Source: an uncultured Oscillospiraceae bacterium (GTDB taxonomy: Bacteria > Bacillota > Clostridia > Oscillospirales > Acutalibacteraceae). Taken from it: a stretch of DNA of 62,176 nt. A program made the translations under genes and the position numbers. Within the stretch, counting starts at the first letter, position 1; each line of letters starts with the position of its first letter. Below, one piece after another: positions 41,425 through 50,649 of the stretch. The stretch is from contig CAJJLZ010000016.1 of NCBI GenBank assembly GCA_905192745.1, forward strand, positions 1 through 62,176, given 5' to 3'. Below the pieces are notes generated by a model. The model was not told where the DNA came from. It made no database searches and saw only the letters and a list, made by a program, of their open reading frames with translations.

Positions 41425-42570
41425 ATGGAAAAAGAAATTATCAAATTGCAGGACATCGCGGTATCGTTTGACGGTGAACAGGTGCTGAGCGGGTTGAACC
41501 TCAGCATCCGGGACGGAGAATTCGTTACCTTGCTCGGCCCTTCCGGCTGCGGCAAGACCACGACGCTGAGAATTATCGGCGGTTTCGTCACACCCGATCA
41601 CGGCGATGTCTTTTTTGACGGCAAACGGATGAATGATCTGCCTGCCTACCGCCGCCCGGTGAACACGATTTTCCAGCGGTACGCCCTGTTCCCGCATCTG
41701 AATGTGTATGAGAACGTGGCGTTCGGGATGCGGGTGCAGAAAAAGAGCAACGCCGAAATCCGGGAGACGGTGGCGAAAATGCTGGCGCTGGTTAACCTCA
41801 AGGGGTTTGAAAAGCGGGGGGTGAACACCCTGTCCGGCGGGCAGCAGCAGCGGGTGGCGATTGCCCGCGCGCTGGCTAACAATCCCGGTGTGCTGCTGCT
41901 GGACGAGCCGCTTGCCGCGCTGGATCTCAAGCTCCGCAAGGATATGCAGGGGGAACTGAAGAATATCCAGAAAAGTCTGGGCATTACCTTTATTTATGTG
42001 ACCCACGATCAGGAGGAAGCGCTTTCCATGTCCGACACCGTGGTGGTGATGGACGGCGGAAAGATTCAGCAGATCGGTTCCCCGCAGGATATCTATAACG
42101 AGCCGGAAAACGCCTTTGTCGCGGATTTTATCGGGGAAAGCAACATCCTCGACGGCATCATGCATGAGGACTATCTGGTAGAGTTTTTCGGCCGGAAGTT
42201 CCGCTGCTTGGACGCCGGCTTTGATCCGAAGGAACCGGTGGACGTGGTTATCCGGCCGGAGGATATCGACATTGTGGAGCCGGCGCGGGGCCACCTGACC
42301 GGCACGGTGACGAGCGTTACCTTCAAAGGCGTGCATTTTGAAACGATTGTGGATTTCAAGGGCTTTAAATGGCTGATCCAGACCACCGACTATTACGAGC
42401 CGGGCCGGCAGATCGGCATCGTGCTCAACCCGGAGGACATCCACATCATGAAAAAGTCGGAATATTCCGGTATGTTCGGCGACTACAGCTCCTATTCGGA
42501 GGAATTCGACGAGCTGGCCGATCCGGAAGCCGATCTTGTGCAGGAGGGGACGGAGGAAGAGGCGCTTTAA
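41425..42570 (+). CDS. potA: spermidine/putrescine ABC transporter ATP-binding protein
   Basis: 381 residues. Walker A GPSGCGKTTT, signature LSGGQQQRVAIARAL, Walker B VLLLDEPLAALD and switch THDQEE are intact. The C-terminal third is the TOBE/OB regulatory domain of PotA/MalK-type ATPases (VIRPEDIDIVEPARGHLTGT). It energises PotB-PotC. AAGGGGG is 8 nt before the ATG. First gene of the operon. Confidence 0.95.
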   Translation: MEKEIIKLQDIAVSFDGEQVLSGLNLSIRDGEFVTLLGPSGCGKTTTLRIIGGFVTPDHGDVFFDGKRMNDLPAYRRPVNTIFQRYALFPHLNVYENVAFGMRVQKKSNAEIRETVAKMLALVNLKGFEKRGVNTLSGGQQQRVAIARALANNPGVLLLDEPLAALDLKLRKDMQGELKNIQKSLGITFIYVTHDQEEALSMSDTVVVMDGGKIQQIGSPQDIYNEPENAFVADFIGESNILDGIMHEDYLVEFFGRKFRCLDAGFDPKEPVDVVIRPEDIDIVEPARGHLTGTVTSVTFKGVHFETIVDFKGFKWLIQTTDYYEPGRQIGIVLNPEDIHIMKKSEYSGMFGDYSSYSEEFDELADPEADLVQEGTEEEAL

Positions 42571-42678
42571 CCCCGCTTTTTGTTCCCCTGTCCGGTCTGG
42601 CCGTGAAAAACGGCCGCATTTTCTTCTTTGGCGGCGGAAGTCTCTCATTTTCCGCCGTCGGAAAGGAGGGCTGCCTTT

Positions 42679-43494
42679 ATGATGAAAAATCGTTCCGCCG
42701 CCGCACCGTTCGCGGTATGGATGCTGCTGTTCACCATCGTCCCTCTCGGAGTGGTGGTGTGGTTCGCTTTCACCGACGCGGCGGGGAAGTTTACTCTGGA
42801 CAATATCGTCGCGATCGGCGGACATCTCGGCACGCTGGCCTACTCCATCTGGCTGGGCGCGCTCGCCACGGTGATCTGTCTTATTCTGGCCTATCCGTTG
42901 GCTTACAGCATTTCCCGCAAGTCGGAGCGGGCGCAGCAGACGATGGTGATGATTATCATGCTGCCGATGTGGATGAATTTCCTGCTGCGCACCTACGCAT
43001 GGATGACTCTGCTGGAGAACAACGGGCTGATTAACCGGTTCCTCGGCCTGTTCGGCATCGGCCCGCTGAGCATGATTAATACCAGCGGGGCGGTGGTGCT
43101 CGGCATGGTGTACAACTTCCTGCCCTTTATGGTGCTGCCGCTGTATTCGGTCATGGTCAAGATCGATTCCCGGATTATCGAGGCGGCGCAGGATCTCGGC
43201 TCCAACGGCTGGAAGATTCTCCGCCGGGTGATCCTGCCCTTGTCGATGCCCGGCATCGTCAGCGGGATTACCATGGTGTTTGTTCCGGCCGTCAGCACCT
43301 TTGTCATTACCAAGCTGCTCGGCGGCAGCAAGACCCAGATGATCGGCGACACCATCGAGACCATGTTTATCGGTCAGGCCGCCAACTATAACGTCGGCGC
43401 GGCGCTTTCTCTGGTGCTGATGGTGCTCATCCTGCTCTGCATGGCCTTCATGGGCATGGCGGACAAGGATGAGGAAGGGGGGCTGATCGTATGA
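42679..43494 (+). CDS. potB: spermidine/putrescine ABC transporter permease
   Basis: 271 residues, six membrane helices. The EAA loop is clear (IIEAAQDLGSNGWKILRRVI followed by LPLSMPG). ATG 42679 has GGAGG 9 nt upstream; the frame to 42628 lacks a site. Its end overlaps the potC start (ATGA). Confidence 0.94.
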   Translation: MMKNRSAAAPFAVWMLLFTIVPLGVVVWFAFTDAAGKFTLDNIVAIGGHLGTLAYSIWLGALATVICLILAYPLAYSISRKSERAQQTMVMIIMLPMWMNFLLRTYAWMTLLENNGLINRFLGLFGIGPLSMINTSGAVVLGMVYNFLPFMVLPLYSVMVKIDSRIIEAAQDLGSNGWKILRRVILPLSMPGIVSGITMVFVPAVSTFVITKLLGGSKTQMIGDTIETMFIGQAANYNVGAALSLVLMVLILLCMAFMGMADKDEEGGLIV

Positions 43495-44291
43495 AAACCC
43501 TCTCCAAAATCTATAACGGACTGATTTTCTTTTTCCTGTACGCTCCTATTGCGGTGCTGATCGTTTTTTCCTTCAACGACAGCAAAAGCCGGTCGGTCTG
43601 GCATGGCTTCACCTTCCGCTGGTATGAGGAGCTGTTCCGCGATAAAGAGATTCTGAACGCGCTGATGATTACCCTGACCGTCGCGCTGATCGCTACGGCG
43701 GCGGCGACCGTTATCGGCACGGCGGCCGCCGTGGGAATGCATGGCATGAACGGCAGACTCCGCCGGGCTATGATGGCGGTGAACAATGTCCCGATGGTGA
43801 ACCCGGAGATCGTGACCGGTATCGCCATGCTGCTGCTGTTCGCCTTCCTTTACCGTACCACCGGCTGGTTCCGGCTGGGCTATGGCACCCTGCTGATTTC
43901 CCATATCACCTTCTGCATTCCCTATGTGGTGCTGCAGGTGATGCCCAAGCTGCGGCAGATGAACCAGCATATGTATGAAGCGGCGCTGGATCTCGGCTGC
44001 CGCCCGCTGCAGGCATTTTTCAAGGTAATGCTGCCTGAAATCATGCCCGGGGTGGTGACCGGCGCGCTGATGGCCTTCACCATGTCGCTGGACGATTTCG
44101 TTATCAGCCTGTTTACCTCCGGCTCCACGGCGCAGAACCTGTCGGTTACCATCTATTCCATGGTGAAGCGCCGGGTTACGCCGGAGATTAACGCCCTTTC
44201 CACCCTGATGTTCGGTACGGTGCTGATCCTGCTGATTCTGGTGAACGTATCCCAGATTCAGGGGCAGGCCCGGAACGGAAAGGCGCGGTAA
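43491..44291 (+). CDS. potC: spermidine/putrescine ABC transporter permease
   Basis: 266 residues with six helices and the EAA loop YEAALDLGCRPLQAFFKVML followed by PEIMPG. It forms the channel with PotB. Start overlaps the end of potB by 4 bp, so translation is coupled. Confidence 0.94.
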   Translation: MKTLSKIYNGLIFFFLYAPIAVLIVFSFNDSKSRSVWHGFTFRWYEELFRDKEILNALMITLTVALIATAAATVIGTAAAVGMHGMNGRLRRAMMAVNNVPMVNPEIVTGIAMLLLFAFLYRTTGWFRLGYGTLLISHITFCIPYVVLQVMPKLRQMNQHMYEAALDLGCRPLQAFFKVMLPEIMPGVVTGALMAFTMSLDDFVISLFTSGSTAQNLSVTIYSMVKRRVTPEINALSTLMFGTVLILLILVNVSQIQGQARNGKAR

Positions 44292-44340
44292 GCGGCGGAA
44301 AATGCAGGATAAATCAATTTATTGTAAGGGAGATAGGTAG

Positions 44341-45447
44341 TTGAAAAAAACAGTTGGTTTTGTTCTGGCGGTTGGAATGATCCTGACCATGGCGGGCTGC
44401 TCCGGAAAAGGGAAGGAAAGCAGCTGGGATTGGGAGAGCGAGCCGAAGGCGGAGTCCACCGGCGTGACCCTGAACGTCTATAACTGGGGCGAGTACATCG
44501 ACGATGAAGACGTGCGGATCAACGACGCGTTCACCCATCTCACCGGGATCAAGGTGAATTATAAAAACTTTACCGACAATGAAAGCATGTACGCGCTGCT
44601 CAGTTCGGGCGCGGCGGACTACGACGTGATTTTTCCTTCCGACTACATGGTCGGGAAGATGATCCGGGAAAATATGCTGGCCAAAATCAATTTTGAGAAT
44701 GTTCCCAATTTTCAGTATATCGACAACAGCCTGAAAAACCCGATCTACGACCCGACGGGCGAGTATTCGGTGCCCTATACTTGGGGTACGGTGGGTATCT
44801 TCTACAATAAGAAATATGTGGAGGAAGCCGATCTGGAGGCTGGATGGGGCCTGCTCTGGAACGAGAAATACAAGGATAAAATCTTTATGTTCGACAATCC
44901 CCGCGACGCGTTCGGCATCGCGCTGGTGAAGCTGGGGTATTCCATGAATTCGGAGAAGCCGGAAGAATGGAACGCCGCGTACGAGGAACTGGTGAAGCAG
45001 AAGCCGCTGGTGCAGGCTTATGTGATGGATCAGGTCTACGACAAGATGATTAACGAAGAGGGTTGGATCGCTCCCTATTATTCGGGCGACGGCATCATCA
45101 TGATGGACGAGGACGAAGGCAACCCCGATATCGACTATTTTGTGCCGAAGGAAGGGACCAACCGCTTCGTGGACGCTATGTGCATCCTGGCGTCAACCAA
45201 GCATCAGAGCGAGGCGGAAGCCTATGTCAACTTCCTTTGCCGAACCGAGGTCGCCAAGGCGAACGCGGAGTATATCGGGTATTCCACCCCGCAGACCGAA
45301 GCGCGGAAGCTGCTCGATCCGTCGATCGGGGAAAATCCGAATTTCTATCCGCCGGAGGACGTGCTGAAGAACACCGAGGTGTTCGTTACCCTCCCGGATT
45401 CGATCAACGAGCTGCAGGATTCCCTGTGGATCAAGCTGAAGCAGTAA
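44341..45447 (+). CDS. potD: polyamine-binding lipoprotein
   Basis: 368 residues from TTG 44341, preceded by GGGAGATAGG. Lipoprotein signal peptide (VGFVLAVGMILTMAGC). The mature part opens with TLNVYNWGEYIDDEDVR, the PotD/PotF hallmark, and keeps SSGAADYDVIFPSDYMV and YTWGTVGIFYNKKYV. It captures spermidine or putrescine outside the membrane and delivers it to PotBC. Which polyamine is bound cannot be told from sequence. Confidence 0.94.
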   Translation: MKKTVGFVLAVGMILTMAGCSGKGKESSWDWESEPKAESTGVTLNVYNWGEYIDDEDVRINDAFTHLTGIKVNYKNFTDNESMYALLSSGAADYDVIFPSDYMVGKMIRENMLAKINFENVPNFQYIDNSLKNPIYDPTGEYSVPYTWGTVGIFYNKKYVEEADLEAGWGLLWNEKYKDKIFMFDNPRDAFGIALVKLGYSMNSEKPEEWNAAYEELVKQKPLVQAYVMDQVYDKMINEEGWIAPYYSGDGIIMMDEDEGNPDIDYFVPKEGTNRFVDAMCILASTKHQSEAEAYVNFLCRTEVAKANAEYIGYSTPQTEARKLLDPSIGENPNFYPPEDVLKNTEVFVTLPDSINELQDSLWIKLKQ

Positions 45448-45453
45448 CTTTTC

Positions 45454-45489
45454 AAAGCGCCATAGTCGGATATAGCTATGGCGCTTTTC
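45454..45489 (+). terminator. potABCD terminator
   Basis: AAAGCGCCATAG (45454-45465) pairs with CTATGGCGCTTT (45476-45487), then TTCTTTG. The 270 bp up to 45758 hold nothing else I recognise. Confidence 0.9.
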
Positions 45490-45758
45490 TTTGTTTCGTA
45501 TCGGCGGAGACTGCATGCGCATACGCGGTACGCCTCTGTATTCGCCGGTGAAAGACGAGCGTTTTGTCTGACGCGTCGGGAAGAGCAAGAAATTTGGCCG
45601 AAATTATCCGGCGGAAAAGCCGAAAGCCTCTTGACCGGCCCCACCGGCGGGCGGTATTATGAAAAGCAGAACCGGAAAAAGCAACAGAATACATTCCAGA
45701 CACCGCCGCGGCCGGCGCGGAACGGGCTGGGAAGGCTTGAAGAATAAGGGAGAACGAT

Positions 45759-46637
45759 ATGCTGACAACAATTCAGAATGACACGATTACGGTTTCGGCC
45801 GAGACTCTCGGCGCGGAGCTGCAGTCCATCCGTTCCGCCGAAGGGATCGATTATCTGTGGAATGGGGATCCGTCCGGCTGGTCGGGCCGCGCTTCCATCC
45901 TGTTTCCCTTCGTGGGCTCGCTGAGGAATAAGCGCGCCTCCTGCTCGGCGGGAGAGGTAAGCCTGCCGCAGCACGGCTTTGCCCGCCGGAAGGAATGGTC
46001 CCGGGTGGAAGCGGAAAAGGATGCGATGGCCTTCCGCCTAGCCGCGGATGAGGAAACCCGGAAGGGCTATCCCTATGATTTTGCCATCACCGTCCGCTAC
46101 AGTCTGGGCGACCGCTCGGTGACCTCGGCTTTCACGGTGGAGAACACCGGGGACAAGCCGATGCCGTATACCATCGGCGGCCATCCCGGCTTCCATGTGC
46201 CGCTGGTGAAGGGGGAGAATTTCGAGGATTATCTCGTCGAATTCGACCAGCCCGAGACCGCCGACTGCCCGCAGGTGGAGCTTTCCACCGGCCTGATTAT
46301 CGATACCGTCCGGAACCGCCTGCTGACCGAAGCGCGTTCCTTCCGGCTGAACCATCTCCTTTTCCGCGGGGACGCGCTGATCTTTGACCAGCTCAAATCC
46401 CACAGCGTGAAGCTGTATTCGGAGAAAAGCGGCCGGGGCGTGAAAATGGATTTCACCGGGATGAATTATCTCGGCATCTGGTCCTCCATGCACGACAGCC
46501 CGCTGGTCTGTCTGGAGCCGTGGAACGGCATGGGCACGCTGGTCACGGAGGACGACGTGTTCGAGCACAAACGGGGGATGCGGATCCTCGAGCCGGGGCA
46601 GAAGGACGAAGTGGCCTTTACCCTGTCGGTGTTTTGA
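45759..46637 (+). CDS. aldose 1-epimerase family protein (YeaD/LacX-like)
   Basis: 292 residues, beta-sandwich mutarotase family. Typical marks: NGDPSGWSGRASILFPFVGS near residue 35, QHGFARRKEW (substrate His), GGHPGFHVPL (second His) and the catalytic Glu region CLEPWNGMGTL. Such enzymes interconvert alpha and beta anomers of aldoses; the LacX subgroup has poorly known substrates. AGGGAG lies 6 nt before the ATG. The next gene overlaps its stop. Confidence 0.9.
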   Translation: MLTTIQNDTITVSAETLGAELQSIRSAEGIDYLWNGDPSGWSGRASILFPFVGSLRNKRASCSAGEVSLPQHGFARRKEWSRVEAEKDAMAFRLAADEETRKGYPYDFAITVRYSLGDRSVTSAFTVENTGDKPMPYTIGGHPGFHVPLVKGENFEDYLVEFDQPETADCPQVELSTGLIIDTVRNRLLTEARSFRLNHLLFRGDALIFDQLKSHSVKLYSEKSGRGVKMDFTGMNYLGIWSSMHDSPLVCLEPWNGMGTLVTEDDVFEHKRGMRILEPGQKDEVAFTLSVF

Positions 46638-47299
46638 GCGGCCCGCAGAGCCGTCGGTGGAAGGCGGTTGTCTTTGATCTGGACGGCACTCTGGCCGATA
46701 CCCTGCGGGATCTGGCGGAGGCGACCAACGCCGCGCTGCGGGAAAACAGCCTGCCGCCCCATCCGGTGGAAGCCTATCGGCAGATGGTGGGGAACGGGCT
46801 GCGGAAGCTTGTCGAACGGGCGGCCGGGCCGGACGCTTCCCCGGAAATACGGGAGAGGGTGCGGCAGGCGTTTCTGCGTGTTTACGACCGGGACTGCCTG
46901 ATTCATACCCGCCCGTATGCGGGAATGCCGGGAACCCTCGCCGCGCTGCGGGAGGAGGGAACGGCCCTGCTCGTCGTCACCAACAAGCCGGACGCGCAGG
47001 CCCGTACCATCGTGGAAACCCTCTTCGGCCGGGATCTGTTCGCCGGTATCTATGGCAACCGGGAAGGACGGAAAACCAAGCCGGACCCCGCGCTTACCCT
47101 TGCGGCGCTGGGGGCGGCCGGCGCCGCTCCGGCGGACGCCCTCTTCATCGGCGACTCCAACGTGGATGTTTATACCGCGAAAAACGCCGGGATGAAATGC
47201 GGCGGCGCGGTCTGGGGATTCCGGGGCGAGGACGAGCTGCGGGAGGCCGGCGCGGATTTTTTATTGCATAAACCTGCAGAAATTTTAAATACTTATTGA
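46634..47299 (+). CDS. gph: HAD phosphatase, phosphoglycolate phosphatase type
   Basis: 221 residues if translation begins at TTG 46634, which overlaps the previous stop; no good ribosome site is seen, so coupling is likely. HAD motifs: nucleophile FDLDGTLADT, motif II VVTNKP, motif III Lys (GRKTKPDP) and motif IV FIGDSNVDV. A helical cap (residues 20-85) places it with Gph/PpaX enzymes that dephosphorylate 2-phosphoglycolate or pyrophosphate. Its true substrate is uncertain. Confidence 0.85.
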   Translation: MSGPQSRRWKAVVFDLDGTLADTLRDLAEATNAALRENSLPPHPVEAYRQMVGNGLRKLVERAAGPDASPEIRERVRQAFLRVYDRDCLIHTRPYAGMPGTLAALREEGTALLVVTNKPDAQARTIVETLFGRDLFAGIYGNREGRKTKPDPALTLAALGAAGAAPADALFIGDSNVDVYTAKNAGMKCGGAVWGFRGEDELREAGADFLLHKPAEILNTY

Positions 47300-47324
47300 T
47301 TCTTCCGGTATAATCCTTTATAAT
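47296..47324 (+). promoter_or_regulatory. promoter of the amino acid ABC transporter operon
   Basis: TTGATT (47296-47301), 17-bp spacer, TATAAT (47319-47324). It starts within the stop codon of gph. Confidence 0.85.
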
Positions 47325-47345
47325 ATACGGTGTTTTCATGGAGGA

Positions 47346-47376
47346 GAGGCGGCTCCCTGTCCGTGCCGCTTTTTTC
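47346..47376 (+). promoter_or_regulatory. possible attenuator in the amino acid transporter leader
   Basis: AGGCGGC pairs with GCCGCTT (7 bp, one wobble) and a T6 run follows, about 25 nt after the predicted transcript start. A competing helix, GGAGAGGC with GCTTCTCC, would break it, the layout of a terminator/antiterminator switch. A second hairpin (CCGGCCG/CGGCCGG) follows near 47388-47410. No known class recognised. Confidence 0.45.
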
Positions 47377-47443
47377 CGTGCTTCTCCCGGCCGCGGATAT
47401 CCCGGCCGGAGCTTTGGTGTTTTTGAAAGGAATGACGATACGC

Positions 47444-48244
47444 ATGAAAAAGTTTCTGAAGGTTCTTGCACTGGGGATCGCTGCGTCCCTGATGGCTCTT
47501 TCGTTCGCCGCCTGCGGCGGCGATCCTGCGTCCACCGGCTCGAACGGCGAGTCGAGTGAGGCCGCCGCGCTGGATCTTGTGAAGGACGGCACCCTGATTA
47601 TGGGGACCAATGCGGAATTCCCGCCCTTTGAGTTTCAGGAAGGCGGCGCGGTCGTCGGCGTGGACGCCGAGATTATGGAGGCCATCGCGAAGAAGCTCGG
47701 CCTGACGCTGGAAATTAAGGATATGGCGTTTGAATCCCTGCCCGACGCGCTCGGCGGCGGGACGATCGACCTGATCGCTGCGGGCTATACGGTGGACCCC
47801 ACGCGGGAAGAAACCATGGATTTCACCGATACCTACTACACGGCGCTTCAGACCGTGATCGTGAAGGCGGACAGCGGCTACGCTTCCAAGGATGATCTGA
47901 AGGATAAGAAAATCGGCGTGCAGACCGGCACCACCGGCAGCTCCTGCGCCAAAGAACTGACCGATAAGGAAAACGTGATCGGCTACGGCAATGGTTCCCT
48001 CGCGGTGGACGCGCTGCTCACCGGCAACGTGGACGCGGTTATCATCGACAACAACCCCGCCAAGGAATATAAGACCAAGCACGGGGATGCGGTTACTCTG
48101 CTGGAAAACCAGTTTGACGAAGAGGAATATGCGATTGCCGTGAAGAAGGGCAACAAGGACCTGCTGGAAGCCGTCAACAACGCGCTGAAGGAGATCAAGG
48201 CCGACGGCACCTTCCAGAAGATCATCGAAAAGTACATTCGGTAA
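47444..48244 (+). CDS. polar amino acid ABC transporter substrate-binding lipoprotein
   Basis: 266 residues. Lipoprotein signal (KVLALGIAASLMALSFAACG). The mature protein is a family 3 binding protein: GTNAEFPPFEFQEGGAVVGV, DLIAAGYTVDPTREETMDFT and KKIGVQTGTTGS. It binds a polar amino acid outside the cell; which one is not evident. ATG 47444 is preferred; ATG 47432 lies right after AAAGGA, too close. Permease and ATPase genes follow. Confidence 0.92.
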   Translation: MKKFLKVLALGIAASLMALSFAACGGDPASTGSNGESSEAAALDLVKDGTLIMGTNAEFPPFEFQEGGAVVGVDAEIMEAIAKKLGLTLEIKDMAFESLPDALGGGTIDLIAAGYTVDPTREETMDFTDTYYTALQTVIVKADSGYASKDDLKDKKIGVQTGTTGSSCAKELTDKENVIGYGNGSLAVDALLTGNVDAVIIDNNPAKEYKTKHGDAVTLLENQFDEEEYAIAVKKGNKDLLEAVNNALKEIKADGTFQKIIEKYIR

Positions 48245-48319
48245 GTCCATCGTTTTGATCGGCGGACAGATCCTTTGTCCACCGGGAATACGGACAGAAC
48301 AAGCGGACAAGGCAAACAA

Positions 48320-48356
48320 GAAAGCCGGCTGGCAATCAACGGCCGGTTTTCTTTTC
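48320..48356 (+). terminator. hairpin between binding protein and permease genes
   Basis: GAAAGCCGGC (48320-48329) pairs with GCCGGTTTTC (48342-48351), then TTTTCTT. Likely a partial terminator that leaves more binding protein than permease. Confidence 0.7.
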
Positions 48357-48417
48357 TTATGGCGTCCGTTTGTCCCGCGTCCCGGCGGCGTGACCGTACC
48401 TTTGAGGGGGGCTTTGC

Positions 48418-49185
48418 TTGGGTGCACTCTGGCATTCTTTTGAAAAAATGGCGTCGTCCTTTTCCGACGCGGTGTTCCTGTCGCTGATCGATGACGATCG
48501 GTATCAGTATCTGCTGCGCGGGCTGGGGAATTCGCTGAAGCTGACGGCGATTGCCGCCGTGGTCGGCGTAATCCTCGGTCTGCTGCTCGCCGTCGCCAAG
48601 CTGCAGGACGTGGATAACCTGACGGGAAACCGGTTCTTGGTCGGCCTGCGCCGGATGCTCGCCGGTTTTGCCAACGGGTATATTTCGGTGGTGCGTGGCA
48701 CCCCGGCGGTGGTTCAGCTTTTGGTGCTGTATTTCGTTGTGTTCAGCCGGATCCTCAAAAACATCCCGCTGTTTGAACATATTCCCGATCTGGTGATCGC
48801 GGGCTTTGCCTTCGGCATCAACTCCGGCGCCTATGTGGCGGAGATTATCCGCGCCGGTATTCTGGCTGTGGACCGGGGACAGACCGAAGCCGGGCGTTCC
48901 CTCGGCCTTTCCGCCGGAAAAACCATGATCTACATCGTTATTCCTCAGGCGGTCAAGAACGTCCTGCCCGCGCTGGGCAACGAGTTCATCGTCCTGCTCA
49001 AGGAAACGTCGGTTGCCGGCTACATCGGTTTGGCCGACCTGACCAAGGGCGCGCAGACGATCGGCAGCACAATTTACAACTTCACGGTGCCGCTTCTCTG
49101 CGCGGCGTATCTCTATTTCCTGATGACCACGGTGCTTTCGACCGGTCTCGGCAAGCTGGAAAGGAGGATGCGTAAGAGTGATTGA
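48418..49185 (+). CDS. polar amino acid ABC transporter permease
   Basis: 255 residues from TTG 48418 (GAGGGGG 8 nt upstream). His/Glu/Asp-type permease: LRGLGNSLKLTAIAAVVGVI, YISVVRGTPAVVQLLVLYFV and the EAA loop (GQTEAGRSLGLSAGKTMIYI then VIPQAVKN). The end overlaps the ATPase start. A single permease gene suggests a homodimer. Confidence 0.93.
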   Translation: MGALWHSFEKMASSFSDAVFLSLIDDDRYQYLLRGLGNSLKLTAIAAVVGVILGLLLAVAKLQDVDNLTGNRFLVGLRRMLAGFANGYISVVRGTPAVVQLLVLYFVVFSRILKNIPLFEHIPDLVIAGFAFGINSGAYVAEIIRAGILAVDRGQTEAGRSLGLSAGKTMIYIVIPQAVKNVLPALGNEFIVLLKETSVAGYIGLADLTKGAQTIGSTIYNFTVPLLCAAYLYFLMTTVLSTGLGKLERRMRKSD

Positions 49186-49900
49186 GGTACAGAATCTTCA
49201 TAAATACTTCGGCGAGCTGGAGGTCCTCAAGGGGATTGACGCGCATATCGGCAAGGGCGACTGCGTGTGCGTCATCGGCCCGTCGGGCGGCGGCAAGTCC
49301 ACTTTTCTGCGCTGCATCAACCTGCTGGAGATGCCCACCAAGGGGGATATCCTGATCGAAGGGGTTTCCGCCATGCGGAACCTTCGGCAGCTCGACCAGC
49401 TCCGCCAGAAGGTGGGGATGGTGTTCCAGCAGTTTAACCTTTTTCCGCATATGACGGTGAAGGAAAACCTTACGCTGGCGCCCGTTCAGCTGAAAAAGAG
49501 GACGAAGGCCGAGGCGGACGAACGGGCAATGGAACTGCTGAACCGGGTCGGGCTGGCGGAAAAGGCCGACGTGTATCCGGGGCGGCTCTCCGGCGGGCAG
49601 AAGCAGCGGGTGGCGATCGCCCGCGCGCTGGCCATGGACCCGGACGTGCTGCTTTTTGACGAACCGACCTCGGCTCTTGACCCGGAGATGGTGGGCGAGG
49701 TGCTGGAAGTCATGAAAAATCTCGCTCTTAACCATGCGACCATGGTGGTCGTCACCCATGAGATGGGCTTTGCCCGGGAGGTGGGGGACCGGATCTTCTT
49801 TATGGACGGCGGCGTAATCAGCGAGGAAGGAACGCCGGACGAGATCTTTAATCATCCCCGGAACGAGCGGACCAGGGAATTCCTGTCCAAGGTTCTGTAA
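49178..49900 (+). CDS. polar amino acid ABC transporter ATP-binding protein
   Basis: 240 residues from GTG 49178, with AGGAGG upstream. Walker A GPSGGGKSTFLRC, signature LSGGQKQRVAIARAL, Walker B VLLFDEPTSALDPEMVGEVL and THEMGFAREV, a GlnQ-type ATPase. Last gene of the transporter set. Confidence 0.95.
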   Translation: MIEVQNLHKYFGELEVLKGIDAHIGKGDCVCVIGPSGGGKSTFLRCINLLEMPTKGDILIEGVSAMRNLRQLDQLRQKVGMVFQQFNLFPHMTVKENLTLAPVQLKKRTKAEADERAMELLNRVGLAEKADVYPGRLSGGQKQRVAIARALAMDPDVLLFDEPTSALDPEMVGEVLEVMKNLALNHATMVVVTHEMGFAREVGDRIFFMDGGVISEEGTPDEIFNHPRNERTREFLSKVL

Positions 49901-49931
49901 ACGCGCCCGGCGACCGGAAAGGTATGAGACG

Positions 49932-50573
49932 ATGAAGACTACTCTTGCGATTTATATTACCATGGGCGTGCTGTTTATCGCCCCGCTGATCCTGTTCAAC
50001 ATCCGGAAAATCTGGGTGAAAAAACCGCCCGATCCGGTGCGGTTCAAGCCCGGACGCTTCGTGTTCATTACGCTGGCGACGGCATTTATCGTAACGTTCC
50101 TCGTTACGGCGTATCAGCAGACGCTGAAAAACCGCTATGAAATCGCGATTGAACGGGCGGCGGAGCAGCATGCCGAGGCGATCGTCGGAAATCAGTCCAT
50201 GGAGGAATTCCGAGCCTTTGTGCTGAAGCACGGCACCGACAGGGTGGCGGAAAGCCTGGAGACCACGGAGTTCCCCGATTATGGCGACGTGAGCGAGGCC
50301 CGCTTCCAGCTCAGCAGCTGGTGTATCCCGAAATATTGGGAAGGTAAAGAGGAATTCGAGCAGGTTGAAAAGCTGAGTGACGAAAATCCGGTGTATATCA
50401 TGTATCGGATGACGGCCGGCGGCCGGCAGGATTTCTTTGCCCTGCGGATGGTGAAAACCGAGGATGGCTGGAAGTATGACTGGTTCGGCAATCCCACGGA
50501 GGAGCAGCGGAAGATTATTAAGGAGCCGAACGAGAAGAACGGCAAGTGGTTTACGGTGAAAGAGTCCCGATAA
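49932..50573 (+). CDS. small two-helix membrane protein, unknown
   Basis: 213 residues. Helix 1 at residues 4-23 (TLAIYITMGVLFIAPLILFN), helix 2 at about 44-62 (FVFITLATAFIVTFLVTAYQ), then an external domain of 150 residues with NPVYIMYRMTAGGRQDFFAL. GGAAAGG lies upstream of the ATG, 32 bp after the ATPase stop, so it may share the transporter transcript. Family not recognised. Confidence 0.7.
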   Translation: MKTTLAIYITMGVLFIAPLILFNIRKIWVKKPPDPVRFKPGRFVFITLATAFIVTFLVTAYQQTLKNRYEIAIERAAEQHAEAIVGNQSMEEFRAFVLKHGTDRVAESLETTEFPDYGDVSEARFQLSSWCIPKYWEGKEEFEQVEKLSDENPVYIMYRMTAGGRQDFFALRMVKTEDGWKYDWFGNPTEEQRKIIKEPNEKNGKWFTVKESR

Positions 50574-50603
50574 GGCCGTGCGCCTGCGTGATGAAGAGAA
50601 AGG

Positions 50604-50626
50604 ACGGTCCGCCGGAAGGCGGACGG
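50604..50626 (+). terminator. hairpin before the SGNH hydrolase gene
   Basis: GTCCGCC-GGAA-GGCGGAC with extra GG/CC pairing. Its tail is not U-rich, so termination is doubtful. Confidence 0.4.
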
Positions 50627-50649
50627 CCTTGTAAAAAGGAGAGGTTTCC

